From: Betaproteobacteria bacterium
Lineage (GTDB): Bacteria > Pseudomonadota > Gammaproteobacteria > Burkholderiales > SG8-41
Length of the DNA: 32,975 nucleotides
Assembly (NCBI GenBank): GCA_028292225.1
Contig: JAQGMV010000161.1
Location: forward strand, 1-32,975
Reading direction: 5' to 3'
The notes under the pieces are model-generated. The model was given only the letters and a program-made list of their open reading frames with translations, was not told the DNA's origin and searched no databases. Each line of letters opens with the position of its first letter. The stretch's first letter is position 1. Positions 13,445-20,685 of this stretch are shown here, one piece after another. A program made the position numbers and the translations under genes.

Positions 13445-15553
13445 ATGACGTACAGGCTTCACGCCCGCGCCGCATCTTCGGCCGCGGCGTGCTTCGTTTC
13501 ATCCGCTCTATCATCGTTGTCGTGCGCGCATGCCGCCGAGGTTGCGGTGACTCGTGTAGACCCGGTAGTCGTCACCGCGACGCGCTTCGAAGACCGCGCG
13601 CTCGGCAAGCCGGTGAACGTGACCGTGATCGACGCCGAGGCGATACGCAACAGCACGGCGCGCACCGTTCCCGATCTGCTCGCCGAGCAGGCGGGATTCG
13701 TGGTGCACGATTTTTTCGGCAACAACGCGGCGACGACCACGGTCGACCTTCGAGGATTCGGCATCAACGGCGCGCAGAACACGCTCATCCTCGTCGACGG
13801 TCGCCGGGTGTCGGACATCGATCTTTCGGGCGTGCAATGGTCTGCGGTGCCGCTTTCCGCGATTGACCGCATCGAGATCGTCCGCGGCGGCGGCAGCGTC
13901 CTTTACGGCGACGGCGCGACCGCCGGTGTGATCAACATCATCACCAAGTCGCCGGCATCGCGCCCGAGCACGGTGATCGTCCGCGGCGCCATGGGCTCGT
14001 ACGACACTCGCGAAGGCGTGATCGAAGGCAACTATGCCCGCAACGGCGTCGGCATCAACCTCATCGCCACCGACTTCGAATCCGACGGTTACCGCAGGAA
14101 CAACCAGAACCGGCAGACCAATGCGCTCGCCGATCTGCGCTGGGCGGGCGGAGCGGGAGACTTCTCGATCAAGCTCGGCACCGACAACCAGGGCATCCGC
14201 CTGCCGGGGGCCCGTCAGGTGCAGCCGAGCGCCGGCGTGAACCAGCTTGCGACCGACCGCCGAGGCGCGTCCACGCCGCTCGACTGGGCGCAGCGGGACG
14301 GCAACCGTGCGTCGTTCGACTGGAACCGCAAGGTGGGCTTCGGCGAATTCACCCTCGGCGCGGGGTGGCGCGACAAGGCGCAGCGCTCTTATTTCGATTT
14401 CGGAGGTTTCCCCGATTACCGTGAAGTCGCCCTCGATGTCTGGTCGCTCACCCCGCGCGCCAAGATCGATCTGCCGGTCTTCGGGCGCCCCAACTCGCTG
14501 GTCGCCGGGATCGACTGGTATCGATGGGAGTACGAGCTTCGCCGCTCGAACTCGACGACGAACATCGGCCAGCCTTTCAATACGATTGCCGCTCGTCAGG
14601 ATACGGTCGGCGTGTACGCGCTCAACAGCACCAGCCTCACCGAACGGCTTACCGCGAGCGTCGGTGGACGCCGCGAGCGCCTGAGCATAGCCGCGAGCGA
14701 CCGCTTCAATCCCGCTGCGCCCGGTGGTGCGTTCGGATCGGGAGCACCGCCCGCGTCCCAGCGCACCTATGAGAGCGCTTATGAGCTCGGTGCGAAATAC
14801 CAGATTTCTCCGACGGTTGCGGTGATGGCGAAGACTGCGCGCAGCTATCGCTTCGCGAACGTCGACGAGACTTACGAGACTTCCGCTGCGTTCACGAACC
14901 AGTTCCAGTTCCTGAAGCCGCAGACCGCGCGCTCGCACGAACTTTCCGCCGATTACCGCGGCGGGAAGGTCGGCGCACGCGCGACGGTATTCGTGATCGA
15001 CGTCGACGACGAGATTCACCTCGATCCGTACAGCACCGGTGTGGGCAATCGCAACCTGCCCCCGTCGAGGCGGCGCGGCGTGGAGCTCGAAGCGAACGCG
15101 CGTCCGCTGCCCAAGCTCGGGCTCGCGGCGGCGTACAGCTACATCGATGCCAAATTCCGCGAAGGGGTCCTCGCCGGCAGCCCTTTCAGTCTGCAGAACG
15201 TGAACCTCGCCGGCAACCAAGTCCCGCTCGTGCCGCGCCACAAAGCGAGCCTTCGGGCTTCGTGGGACTTCACCCCCGCGACCCGGCTGAACGCGCTGGT
15301 TTCGTACGTGAGCTCCCAGCTCATGGACAACGACGAGGCGAACACCCTCGGCGTGAGCATTCCCGCGTATACGCTGGTCGACCTGAAGCTCACGCACCGG
15401 TGGAAGGCGTGGGCTTTCGCGGCAGGTGTGAACAACCTGTTCGACAGGAAGTACTACAACTACGCGGTTCGCAGCCAGTTCGTGCTCGACCGCTACAACG
15501 CTTATCCTCTGCCCGAAAGGAACGGCACGGTCAGCGCCGAGTACCAGTTCTAA
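13445..15553 (+). CDS. btuB: TonB-dependent outer-membrane vitamin B12 receptor BtuB
   Basis: A 702-residue TonB-dependent receptor. A signal peptide of about 30 residues ends SLSCAHA, followed by a TonB-box-like DPVVVTATR and a plug domain (RTVPDLLAEQAGFVV, TTVDLRGFG, NTLILVDGRRVSD, IDRIEIVRGGGSVLYGDGATAGVINIIT). A 22-strand-type barrel then ends in the expected aromatic residue (SAEYQF). ATG 13445 is chosen over an upstream in-frame GTG at 13316 because it has an AAGGA site and yields a proper signal peptide. The cobalamin riboswitch upstream makes B12 or another corrinoid the likely ligand. A terminator follows within 5 bp. Confidence 0.93.
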   Translation: MTYRLHARAASSAAACFVSSALSSLSCAHAAEVAVTRVDPVVVTATRFEDRALGKPVNVTVIDAEAIRNSTARTVPDLLAEQAGFVVHDFFGNNAATTTVDLRGFGINGAQNTLILVDGRRVSDIDLSGVQWSAVPLSAIDRIEIVRGGGSVLYGDGATAGVINIITKSPASRPSTVIVRGAMGSYDTREGVIEGNYARNGVGINLIATDFESDGYRRNNQNRQTNALADLRWAGGAGDFSIKLGTDNQGIRLPGARQVQPSAGVNQLATDRRGASTPLDWAQRDGNRASFDWNRKVGFGEFTLGAGWRDKAQRSYFDFGGFPDYREVALDVWSLTPRAKIDLPVFGRPNSLVAGIDWYRWEYELRRSNSTTNIGQPFNTIAARQDTVGVYALNSTSLTERLTASVGGRRERLSIAASDRFNPAAPGGAFGSGAPPASQRTYESAYELGAKYQISPTVAVMAKTARSYRFANVDETYETSAAFTNQFQFLKPQTARSHELSADYRGGKVGARATVFVIDVDDEIHLDPYSTGVGNRNLPPSRRRGVELEANARPLPKLGLAAAYSYIDAKFREGVLAGSPFSLQNVNLAGNQVPLVPRHKASLRASWDFTPATRLNALVSYVSSQLMDNDEANTLGVSIPAYTLVDLKLTHRWKAWAFAAGVNNLFDRKYYNYAVRSQFVLDRYNAYPLPERNGTVSAEYQF

Positions 15554-15557
15554 AGCC

Positions 15558-15582
15558 GAAGGCCGCCTCCAGGGCGGCCTTC
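15558..15582 (+). terminator. Rho-independent terminator of btuB
   Basis: A perfect 10-bp stem, GAAGGCCGCC / GGCGGCCTTC, with loop TCCAG begins just after the btuB stop and is followed by TTC. The T-tract is short, but the stem and position are convincing. Confidence 0.75.
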
Positions 15583-15610
15583 TTCATGGCCGGTCTGCCT
15601 GCGAGTAAAC

Positions 15611-15624
15611 CGGGGCCAGACCCA
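15611..15624. repeat. Degenerate REP-like copy
   Basis: CGGGGCCAGACCCA, preceded by AAAC, resembles the GGGG-TCTGN-CCCC family with two changed positions. It lies 35 bp upstream of the intact copy at 15659 and may be a decayed partner in the same cluster. Confidence 0.5.
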
Positions 15625-15658
15625 GTGAAGCCGGGGCGGTTCAACGCTCAACCCAACC

Positions 15659-15671
15659 GGGGTCTGACCCC
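15659..15671. repeat. REP-like palindrome, left half of an interrupted pair
   Basis: GGGGTCTGACCCC, preceded by AACC. Its reverse complement, GGGGTCAGACCCC, is at 17723-17735. Removing the insertion element and one copy of AACGATGCC restores a two-hairpin unit with a 9-base spacer, comparable to the intact pair at 29431-29489. Confidence 0.85.
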
Positions 15672-15680
15672 AACGATGCC

Positions 15681-15705
15681 GGGAAGTATATGGTTGACAA
15701 ACCCA
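15681..15705 (+). repeat. Left terminal inverted repeat of the IS1595-family element
   Basis: Starts GGGAAGTATATGGTTGACAA and ends CCCA. It matches the right end at 23 of 25 positions. Confidence 0.88.
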
Positions 15706-15741
15706 TGCCTGTCTCATACTATTCGTATCAAGGAGATAGCC

Positions 15742-16728
15742 ATGACCGACAAAGCGATACTAAACCAGCCGCAATTCAAGACCGAAGCCGCCGCCCGCGA
15801 CTGGCTTGAGGCGATCCGCTGGCCCCTTGGCCCGGTCTGCCCGCATTGCGGCTCTGTCTCTAAAGATCACTACAAGCTTGAGGGTAAGTCGCATCGCCCC
15901 GGCCTCTACAAGTGCAAGGACTGCCGCGAGCAATTCACGGTCACAGTCGGCACCGTGTTCGAGCGTTCCAAGGTGAAGCTCAACGTCTGGCTTCAGGCAA
16001 TGCACCTTATGTGCTCCAGCAAGAAGGGCATTTCCAGCAAGCAGCTAGAGCGCATGCTTGGCGTGACGTATCAAACGGCGTGGTTTATGACGCATCGCAT
16101 CCGCGAAGCCATGAAGCACCCGGGCGGTATGTGGATTCCTTCCGGCTCGACCGTTGAGGCTGATGAAACCTACGTAGGCGGCAAAGAGAAGAACAAGCAC
16201 GCGAGCAAACGCAAGGACGGCGCTGCTAAAAAAGCGATGGTGTTCTCTCTCGTGGAGCGCGGCGGGCAAGTGCGCTCCATGCACATCAGCACCATCGACG
16301 CGCTTGCACTGCGTCCGGCTCTTGAGGCTCAGATGCTCACAAAGCAAACGCGCCTAATGACGGACGGTGAAGGCCAATACCGCCGCCTCGCGCCGATCTT
16401 CAAAAGCCACGACGCGGTTAACCACGGCGCAGGCGAATACGTGCGCGGCGATGCCCACACCAACACTGTGGAGGGCTACTTCTCCATCCTCAAGCGCGGC
16501 ATTATCGGCACGTTTCACAGCGTCAGCGAGCAGCATCTGCAACGCTACGTCGAGGAATTCGACTTCCGCTACAACCATCGCCAAGTCAAGGTGAAGCAGG
16601 AGGACGGCTCTACCAAGCTTGTCGGCCCAAACGATCAGGAACGCGCTGTAGCGCTAGCCAAGCGCATCGGCGGCAAGCGCCTGACCTATCGGCGGACTAA
16701 CGAAGCAGAAGCAACTGCTTCAGCTTAA
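15742..16728 (+). CDS. IS1595-family transposase (ISXO2-like, zinc ribbon plus DDE)
   Basis: A 328-residue transposase. The N-terminal zinc ribbon has C33-x2-C36 (CPHC) and C58-x2-C61 (CKDC). A helix-turn-helix-like segment (ISSKQLERMLGVTYQTAWFMTHRIREAM) follows. The ISXO2-like DDE catalytic core has probable acidic residues Asp141 (VEADETYVGGKEK), Asp208 (LMTDGEGQY) and Glu244 (NTVEGYFSILKRGIIGTFHSV), with the family-typical YNHR near the C-terminus. ATG 15742 has a good AAGGAGATA ribosome-binding site. A longer frame running back into btuB is rejected. The gene is full-length and shows no frameshift. Confidence 0.95.
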   Translation: MTDKAILNQPQFKTEAAARDWLEAIRWPLGPVCPHCGSVSKDHYKLEGKSHRPGLYKCKDCREQFTVTVGTVFERSKVKLNVWLQAMHLMCSSKKGISSKQLERMLGVTYQTAWFMTHRIREAMKHPGGMWIPSGSTVEADETYVGGKEKNKHASKRKDGAAKKAMVFSLVERGGQVRSMHISTIDALALRPALEAQMLTKQTRLMTDGEGQYRRLAPIFKSHDAVNHGAGEYVRGDAHTNTVEGYFSILKRGIIGTFHSVSEQHLQRYVEEFDFRYNHRQVKVKQEDGSTKLVGPNDQERAVALAKRIGGKRLTYRRTNEAEATASA

Positions 16729-16820
16729 GCTGATTGAGCTTTTGCGCCAGATCGCCAGCGACAAGGCGCTAATGGCGACGTTTCGCCAGCGATTCAGAAT
16801 CTACTAAAGGGGGAAGCAAT

Positions 16821-17423
16821 TTGCCCGTGGACCCGCCAGAAATTCCTATTGAGCCGCCGAAAGAGCTAGCGTTCCAGTTCAACGCTTTGCGCGGGATCTC
16901 AATACAGTTCTATGCAAACTACGAACAGGCGCTTGCGGCCTTGTTCTCGCATCTGATGGGTGCTCCGCCCGATTTCACCGGCGTCGCGTTCTTCCGCATC
17001 AACAATGCGCGCGCCAGAAACGCGATGATCGAGCGGCTACTAAAGAAGCGACAGGGCGACACTTACAACATCTTCTGGAACTCTCTAGTGAAACTTCTGG
17101 GCCAGCTAGACGGCAGCCGCAACCAGATAGTTCACTGGAATGTTGTTAATAACATTTCCCTGGAGAACGGCCAGCCGAAGTACGTTCTAACACTACGGCC
17201 GCCGAACCATTGGGACGAAACCCCCAATACCCCAGAAATAACCGAGGATGGGATTAAGGAATTCATTTACAAGTGCCATTACCTCACGCGCAGCGTAAAT
17301 GTCTTTAACTCTGTTGTATCTGGCAATCTAGGTGAGCGGCTACCTGACGCATGGCGCGATATATGTCGCGAACCAGTTCCCTATCCGCCTCCAGAATCTC
17401 ACTTGCTATACCTGACGCCTTGA
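16821..17423 (+). CDS. IS passenger protein with HEPN-like R-x4-H motif, unknown function
   Basis: A 200-residue protein inside the insertion element, 92 bp after the transposase. It starts at TTG 16821, with AAAGGGGG about 7 bases upstream; GTG 16827 is an alternative. No family is recognised with certainty. Residues 85-110 read FWNSLVKLLGQLDGSRNQIVHW, where Arg100 and His105 form an R-x4-H motif at the end of a helix. This is the arrangement found in HEPN-domain RNases and toxins (often RN-x3-H). The rest looks helical (FQFNALRGISIQFYANYEQALAALFSHL). If HEPN, it could be an RNase carried as cargo. The 3' end overlaps a small minus-strand ORF. Coding status is good; function is inference. 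Confidence 0.7.
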   Translation: MPVDPPEIPIEPPKELAFQFNALRGISIQFYANYEQALAALFSHLMGAPPDFTGVAFFRINNARARNAMIERLLKKRQGDTYNIFWNSLVKLLGQLDGSRNQIVHWNVVNNISLENGQPKYVLTLRPPNHWDETPNTPEITEDGIKEFIYKCHYLTRSVNVFNSVVSGNLGERLPDAWRDICREPVPYPPPESHLLYLTP

Positions 17424-17487
17424 GTACCTCGTACCCGGCCTCTAGCATCTCCGGAGTAAGGTCCGCCTGTTTGCCTATGGATTCCAT
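17305..17487 (-). CDS. Small IS-borne ORF, unknown function (60 aa)
   Basis: A 60-residue minus-strand ORF, acidic and helical: LTPEMLEAGYEVLKASGIAS followed by EILEADRELVRDIYRAMRQV. The pattern resembles tiny hypothetical proteins often seen in mobile DNA (general impression, not a named family). It overlaps the end of the passenger gene by 119 bp in antisense, and its ATG is only two bases from the start of the divergent ORF at 17490. No ribosome-binding site is visible. Amino-acid composition looks protein-like, but expression is doubtful. Confidence 0.4.
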   Translation of the reverse strand: MESIGKQADLTPEMLEAGYEVLKASGIASEILEADRELVRDIYRAMRQVAAHLDCQIQQS

Positions 17488-17489
17488 CT

Positions 17490-17642
17490 ATGAATGCCGA
17501 ACGTAAGCCAGACCCTAAAACCAAACCAGACGAGCCAGTAATGTCGCTGGAAGAGCTTGCCAAGCGCATGCTCGAAATGCCGGTCGAAACGCGCGATCAA
17601 ATGACGCACAAAAAAGAGGCGAAGCCGCCAAAGAGGAAGTAG
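17490..17642 (+). CDS. Small lysine-rich IS-borne ORF, unknown function (50 aa)
   Basis: A 50-residue ORF ending 46 bp before the right inverted repeat. It has a proline- and lysine-rich start (NAERKPDPKTKPDEPV), an amphipathic helix (MSLEELAKRMLEMPVETRDQM) and a basic tail (KKEAKPPKRK). The central LEELAKRMLEMP block resembles small proteins found as cargo or accessory ORFs in mobile elements. ATG 17490 lacks a clear ribosome-binding site. It could be a DNA-binding accessory or an antitoxin-like partner of the passenger protein; neither is shown. Confidence 0.45.
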   Translation: MNAERKPDPKTKPDEPVMSLEELAKRMLEMPVETRDQMTHKKEAKPPKRK

Positions 17643-17688
17643 CGGCTTGCCTACCCGGCCTGTCGGTCGGAATAGTAGACTAGACCGC

Positions 17689-17713
17689 TGGGTTTCTCAA
17701 CCATACACTTCCC
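17689..17713 (-). repeat. Right terminal inverted repeat of the IS1595-family element
   Basis: The reverse complement starts GGGAAGTGTATGGTTGAGAA and ends CCCA. It is followed directly by the second copy of AACGATGCC (17714-17722). Confidence 0.88.
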
Positions 17714-17722
17714 AACGATGCC

Positions 17723-17763
17723 GGGGTCAGACCCCGCCAAAGGCAAAACCGGGGTCCGACCCC
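17723..17763. repeat. Two REP-like palindromes right of the insertion element
   Basis: GGGGTCAGACCCC (17723-17735) is the right half of the pair split by the insertion element. A second copy, GGGGTCCGACCCC preceded by AACC (17751-17763), follows after 15 bases. Both lie in the msbA upstream region. Confidence 0.8.
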
Positions 17764-17796
17764 TTAGAATCGCGGCTTTCCCGTATTCTTCCCCCC

Positions 17797-19545
17797 GTGC
17801 AACCGATCACCAGCACCCAGCTCTACCTGCGCCTGCTGCGCTTCGTAAAACCGTATCGCGGCGTTTTCGCGCTCGCCTTGCTCGGCATGATGATCGTCGC
17901 GGCGACCGAAGCGGCGCTCCCCGCCGTGCTCAAGCCGCTGCTCGACGGGACTTTCGTCGACAAGGACGTGCGCATCATGAAGTGGATGCCCGCGGTGATC
18001 GTGGCGATCGTGATCGTGCGGGGCCTCGGGGAATTCGTGGCGCAGTATGCGATCAACTGGGTCGGCAACCGCGTCGTCATGGATCTGCGAAGCGCGATGT
18101 TCGAGAAGCTCCTCCAGCTCCCGACGCCTTATTACGACAACTACCCCGCCGGCAATCTCATCTCCAAGGTGACCTTCGACGTGACCCAGGTCACCAACGC
18201 CGCGACCAACGTGCTCACGGCGGTTTTCAAGGACGGCCTTTCGGCGATCTGCCTGGTCGGGTGGATGCTCTGGCTCAACTGGAAGCTCACCCTGCTTTCA
18301 CTCGCCCTGACGCCTGCGATCATCTTCGTCGTGAAGGTGGTCAGCGCACGATTGCGCAGCTCGAGCCGCGACGTGCAGCGCTCGATGGGGGACGTCACGC
18401 AGGTGCTGCAGGAAGCGATCGAAGGACACAAGGTCGTCAAGCTCTTCGGCGGCCAGCGTTATGAAGGCGAGCGCTTCCAGCAGGAAGCCAATCGCGTCCG
18501 GCGCTTCCTCATGAAGCAGGCGACCGCGGCGGCCGTCAGCGTGCCGATCGTTCAGCTCATCGTGGCGGTCGCGCTTGCATTCATCGTGTCGCTGGCGACG
18601 GTGCAGTCGAGCGCGGGCGAGATCACGGTCGGCGGCTTCGCGTCGTTCGTGACGGCGATGCTCATGCTCAACGCGCCGCTGAAGCGCGTGACCAGCATCA
18701 ACGAGCCGCTCCAGCGCGGGCTCGCTGCAGCCGAGAGCATCTTCGAGCTCATCGACCAGCCGGGCGAGCCGGATTCCGGAACCGTCGCGGTTCCGCGGGC
18801 TGCGGGCGCGCTCAGCTTCGAGAACGTGAGCTTCACCTATCCTCACGCCGAGCGCGGCGCGCTTCACGACATCGATCTCAGGATCCAGCCGGGCGAAACG
18901 ATAGCGCTCGTGGGCCCGTCGGGAAGCGGCAAGACGACGCTCGCGAATCTGGTTCCGAGGTTCTATCACCCGTCTTCCGGCCGCATCACCCTCGACGGCC
19001 ACGACCTGGAAAACCTGAAGCTCGAAAGCCTGCGCGCGAACATCGCGCTCGTGAGCCAGGACGTGGTGCTGTTCAACGACACCGTCGCCGCGAACATCGC
19101 CTACGGCAGCACGAACCGTGTATCGGAGGCCGACATCGTCGCGGCCGCGAAAGCGGCGCATGCGCTCGATTTCATCGAAGGCATGCCTGAAGGCCTGCAG
19201 ACCCTCGTCGGCGAAAACGGCGTCAAGCTCTCGGGCGGGCAGCGACAGCGCCTCGCGATCGCGCGCGCGTTGCTGCGCAATGCGCCTATCCTCATCCTCG
19301 ACGAAGCGACTTCGGCACTCGACTCCGAATCGGAGCGCCACATCCAGGCGGCGCTCGAAACCCTCATCCAGGGCCGCACGACCATCGTGATCGCGCACCG
19401 GCTCTCGACGGTCGAGCGCGCCGACCGCATCGTCGTGCTCGACGCAGGCCGCATCCTCGAAAGCGGGACTCACCGCGAGCTGCTCGCTACGGGCGGTCTC
19501 TACGCGCGGCTGTACCGAACGCAGTTTCACATCATCGAAGCGTGA
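17797..19545 (+). CDS. msbA: Lipid A export ABC transporter MsbA
   Basis: A 582-residue half-transporter: six-helix ABC membrane domain (about residues 1-320) followed by an ATPase domain. Walker A is GPSGSGKTTL (about residue 372), the signature is LSGGQRQRLAIARALL (about 478), Walker B is ILILDEATSALD (about 497) and the H-loop lies in TIVIAHRLSTVERAD. Length equals E. coli MsbA. GTG 17797 is chosen because the frame upstream runs through REP-like repeats and the right end of the insertion element. MsbA flips lipid A-core across the inner membrane, which fits the LPS genes converging on it from the other strand. The inserted element has replaced or distanced whatever promoter lay upstream. 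Confidence 0.92.
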   Translation: MQPITSTQLYLRLLRFVKPYRGVFALALLGMMIVAATEAALPAVLKPLLDGTFVDKDVRIMKWMPAVIVAIVIVRGLGEFVAQYAINWVGNRVVMDLRSAMFEKLLQLPTPYYDNYPAGNLISKVTFDVTQVTNAATNVLTAVFKDGLSAICLVGWMLWLNWKLTLLSLALTPAIIFVVKVVSARLRSSSRDVQRSMGDVTQVLQEAIEGHKVVKLFGGQRYEGERFQQEANRVRRFLMKQATAAAVSVPIVQLIVAVALAFIVSLATVQSSAGEITVGGFASFVTAMLMLNAPLKRVTSINEPLQRGLAAAESIFELIDQPGEPDSGTVAVPRAAGALSFENVSFTYPHAERGALHDIDLRIQPGETIALVGPSGSGKTTLANLVPRFYHPSSGRITLDGHDLENLKLESLRANIALVSQDVVLFNDTVAANIAYGSTNRVSEADIVAAAKAAHALDFIEGMPEGLQTLVGENGVKLSGGQRQRLAIARALLRNAPILILDEATSALDSESERHIQAALETLIQGRTTIVIAHRLSTVERADRIVVLDAGRILESGTHRELLATGGLYARLYRTQFHIIEA

Positions 19546-19554
19546 CGCGTTGCG

Positions 19555-19589
19555 AGTGTCGAGTGCTCAGTTTTTAGTGTTTGGTGCGC
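19555..19589. repeat. Five-unit heptamer array (AGTGNNN-type)
   Basis: Five adjacent 7-bp units run from 19555 to 19589, related to the array at 11993-12034. It lies between the convergent msbA and GT9 genes and overlaps the last codons (PNTKN and stop) of the GT9 gene. Confidence 0.75.
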
Positions 19590-20685
19590 TCAGGACTTCG
19601 CTCAGCGCTGCGATGACGGTCAGCGAGCTCATGTTGGTCAGGCAATCGCTCGAGCTCTCGACGTGCTTGTCGCAGCCTTCGTTACGGCACGGGACGCAAG
19701 GGCCGGCGCCCTGAACGAGGCGCACTTTGGCCGAAGCCTGTGAGCCTTTGAGCTGCCACGGGTTGGCATGCACGTCGTGCCCTGCGGGCCACGGGCCCCA
19801 CTTCACCGGATCGCTCGGACCGAACAGCGCCACGGTCGGCACGCCGAGCGCGGCTGCCGCGTGGGTGATCGCGGTGTCGGGCCCGACGAAAACCGCGGCG
19901 CGCGAGACGACGCAGGCGACGCCGCCGAGGCTCAGCACTCCGGCAAGGTTCAACGCATCGGGCGCCTGGCCCGCGATTGCTGCGACGTATTCGCGCTCAG
20001 CGGCGTCGGGTCCGCCGGTGAGCACCACTCGCACGCCGCGGTCCTTCAGCCATCGGGCGATGTCGCCCCAGCCCTGCTGTGTCCACATCTTGTAGCGGAA
20101 CTTCGGATACGGATGAATGACCGCGTACGGGGTTCGCCCCAACGGCGCCAGCAGCGCCTGCACGTGCGCTTCATCTTCGCGAGTCCACGCGGGTACGACC
20201 TCCGCGACGGGCGCGATCCCGATCGTATCGAGCAGCGCGAGGTGCATCCGCACGGTGTGCGTGTCGTCGTTGTCGAAAGGCACCCACGCGTTCAGGAGCC
20301 GCTGCTTCCATCGCTCCTTGGCGGTGGGAACCAGCAACCCCGCGCGCTGTTTTCCCGCCACGAAAGCGTACAGCGTCGGCCGGTCGCCGGGCACGAGTGA
20401 AAGCGCGAGATCGTAGCGGCGCGCGATGCGGGCGGCGAGCTTCAGATGCCGGCCGAGGGCCGGTCGTTCCGGCACGGTCAGCACGCGGCTCACCTCGCGG
20501 TTGGCCGCGACAAAGCCTTCCGTCCCGGCGAAGACGAGCATGTCGATCTTCGTTCCCGGCCACGCTCGCTTGAGCGAGCGCACCACCGGGGTCGCGAGCA
20601 GCACGTCGCCGATGCGGCGGGTCACGATCAGCAGGACGTTGCGCGGGGGCTGCGTGAAATCCAGCTGAGGCGCGCGAGCATTCAC
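19567..20685 (-). CDS. GT9-family glycosyltransferase (heptosyltransferase-like)
   Basis: A 372-residue GT-B enzyme of family 9, which in Gram-negatives adds heptose to the LPS inner core. The N-terminal VLLIVTRRIGDVLLATPVVRSLKRAWPGTKIDMLVF is characteristic. The C-terminal half has YAVIHPYPKFRYKMWTQQGW, VVLTGGPDAAEREYV, FVGPDTAITHAAAALGVPTVALFGPSDPVKWGP and a cysteine-rich CVPCRNEGCDKHVESSSDCL tail. The start is GTG 20685, overlapping the stop of the upstream GT2 gene by 4 bp. It is the last gene of the minus-strand LPS operon. The final PNTKN is encoded by a heptamer repeat. Confidence 0.88.
   Translation of the reverse strand: MNARAPQLDFTQPPRNVLLIVTRRIGDVLLATPVVRSLKRAWPGTKIDMLVFAGTEGFVAANREVSRVLTVPERPALGRHLKLAARIARRYDLALSLVPGDRPTLYAFVAGKQRAGLLVPTAKERWKQRLLNAWVPFDNDDTHTVRMHLALLDTIGIAPVAEVVPAWTREDEAHVQALLAPLGRTPYAVIHPYPKFRYKMWTQQGWGDIARWLKDRGVRVVLTGGPDAAEREYVAAIAGQAPDALNLAGVLSLGGVACVVSRAAVFVGPDTAITHAAAALGVPTVALFGPSDPVKWGPWPAGHDVHANPWQLKGSQASAKVRLVQGAGPCVPCRNEGCDKHVESSSDCLTNMSSLTVIAALSEVLSAPNTKN

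Larger units (their letters stand above)
15681..17713 (+). mobile_element. IS1595-family insertion sequence with passenger genes, about 2.03 kb
   Basis: The element is bounded by 25-bp imperfect inverted repeats (15681-15705 and 17689-17713; two mismatches) beginning GGGAAGTRTATGGTTGA. It is flanked by the direct repeat AACGATGCC at 15672-15680 and 17714-17722. IS1595 elements are known to make 8-bp duplications; here 8 or 9 bp cannot be separated. Inside are a zinc-ribbon/DDE transposase, a 200-residue passenger protein and two small ORFs. Base and codon usage is visibly less GC-rich than the surroundings, supporting recent arrival. Both ends and the duplication look intact, so it may still be mobile. 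Confidence 0.9.

Noticed and set aside
17647-17796. N-terminal extension of msbA
   Set aside because: The extra 50 residues are encoded by the IS right end and REP-like repeats; GTG 17797 gives the normal MsbA length.
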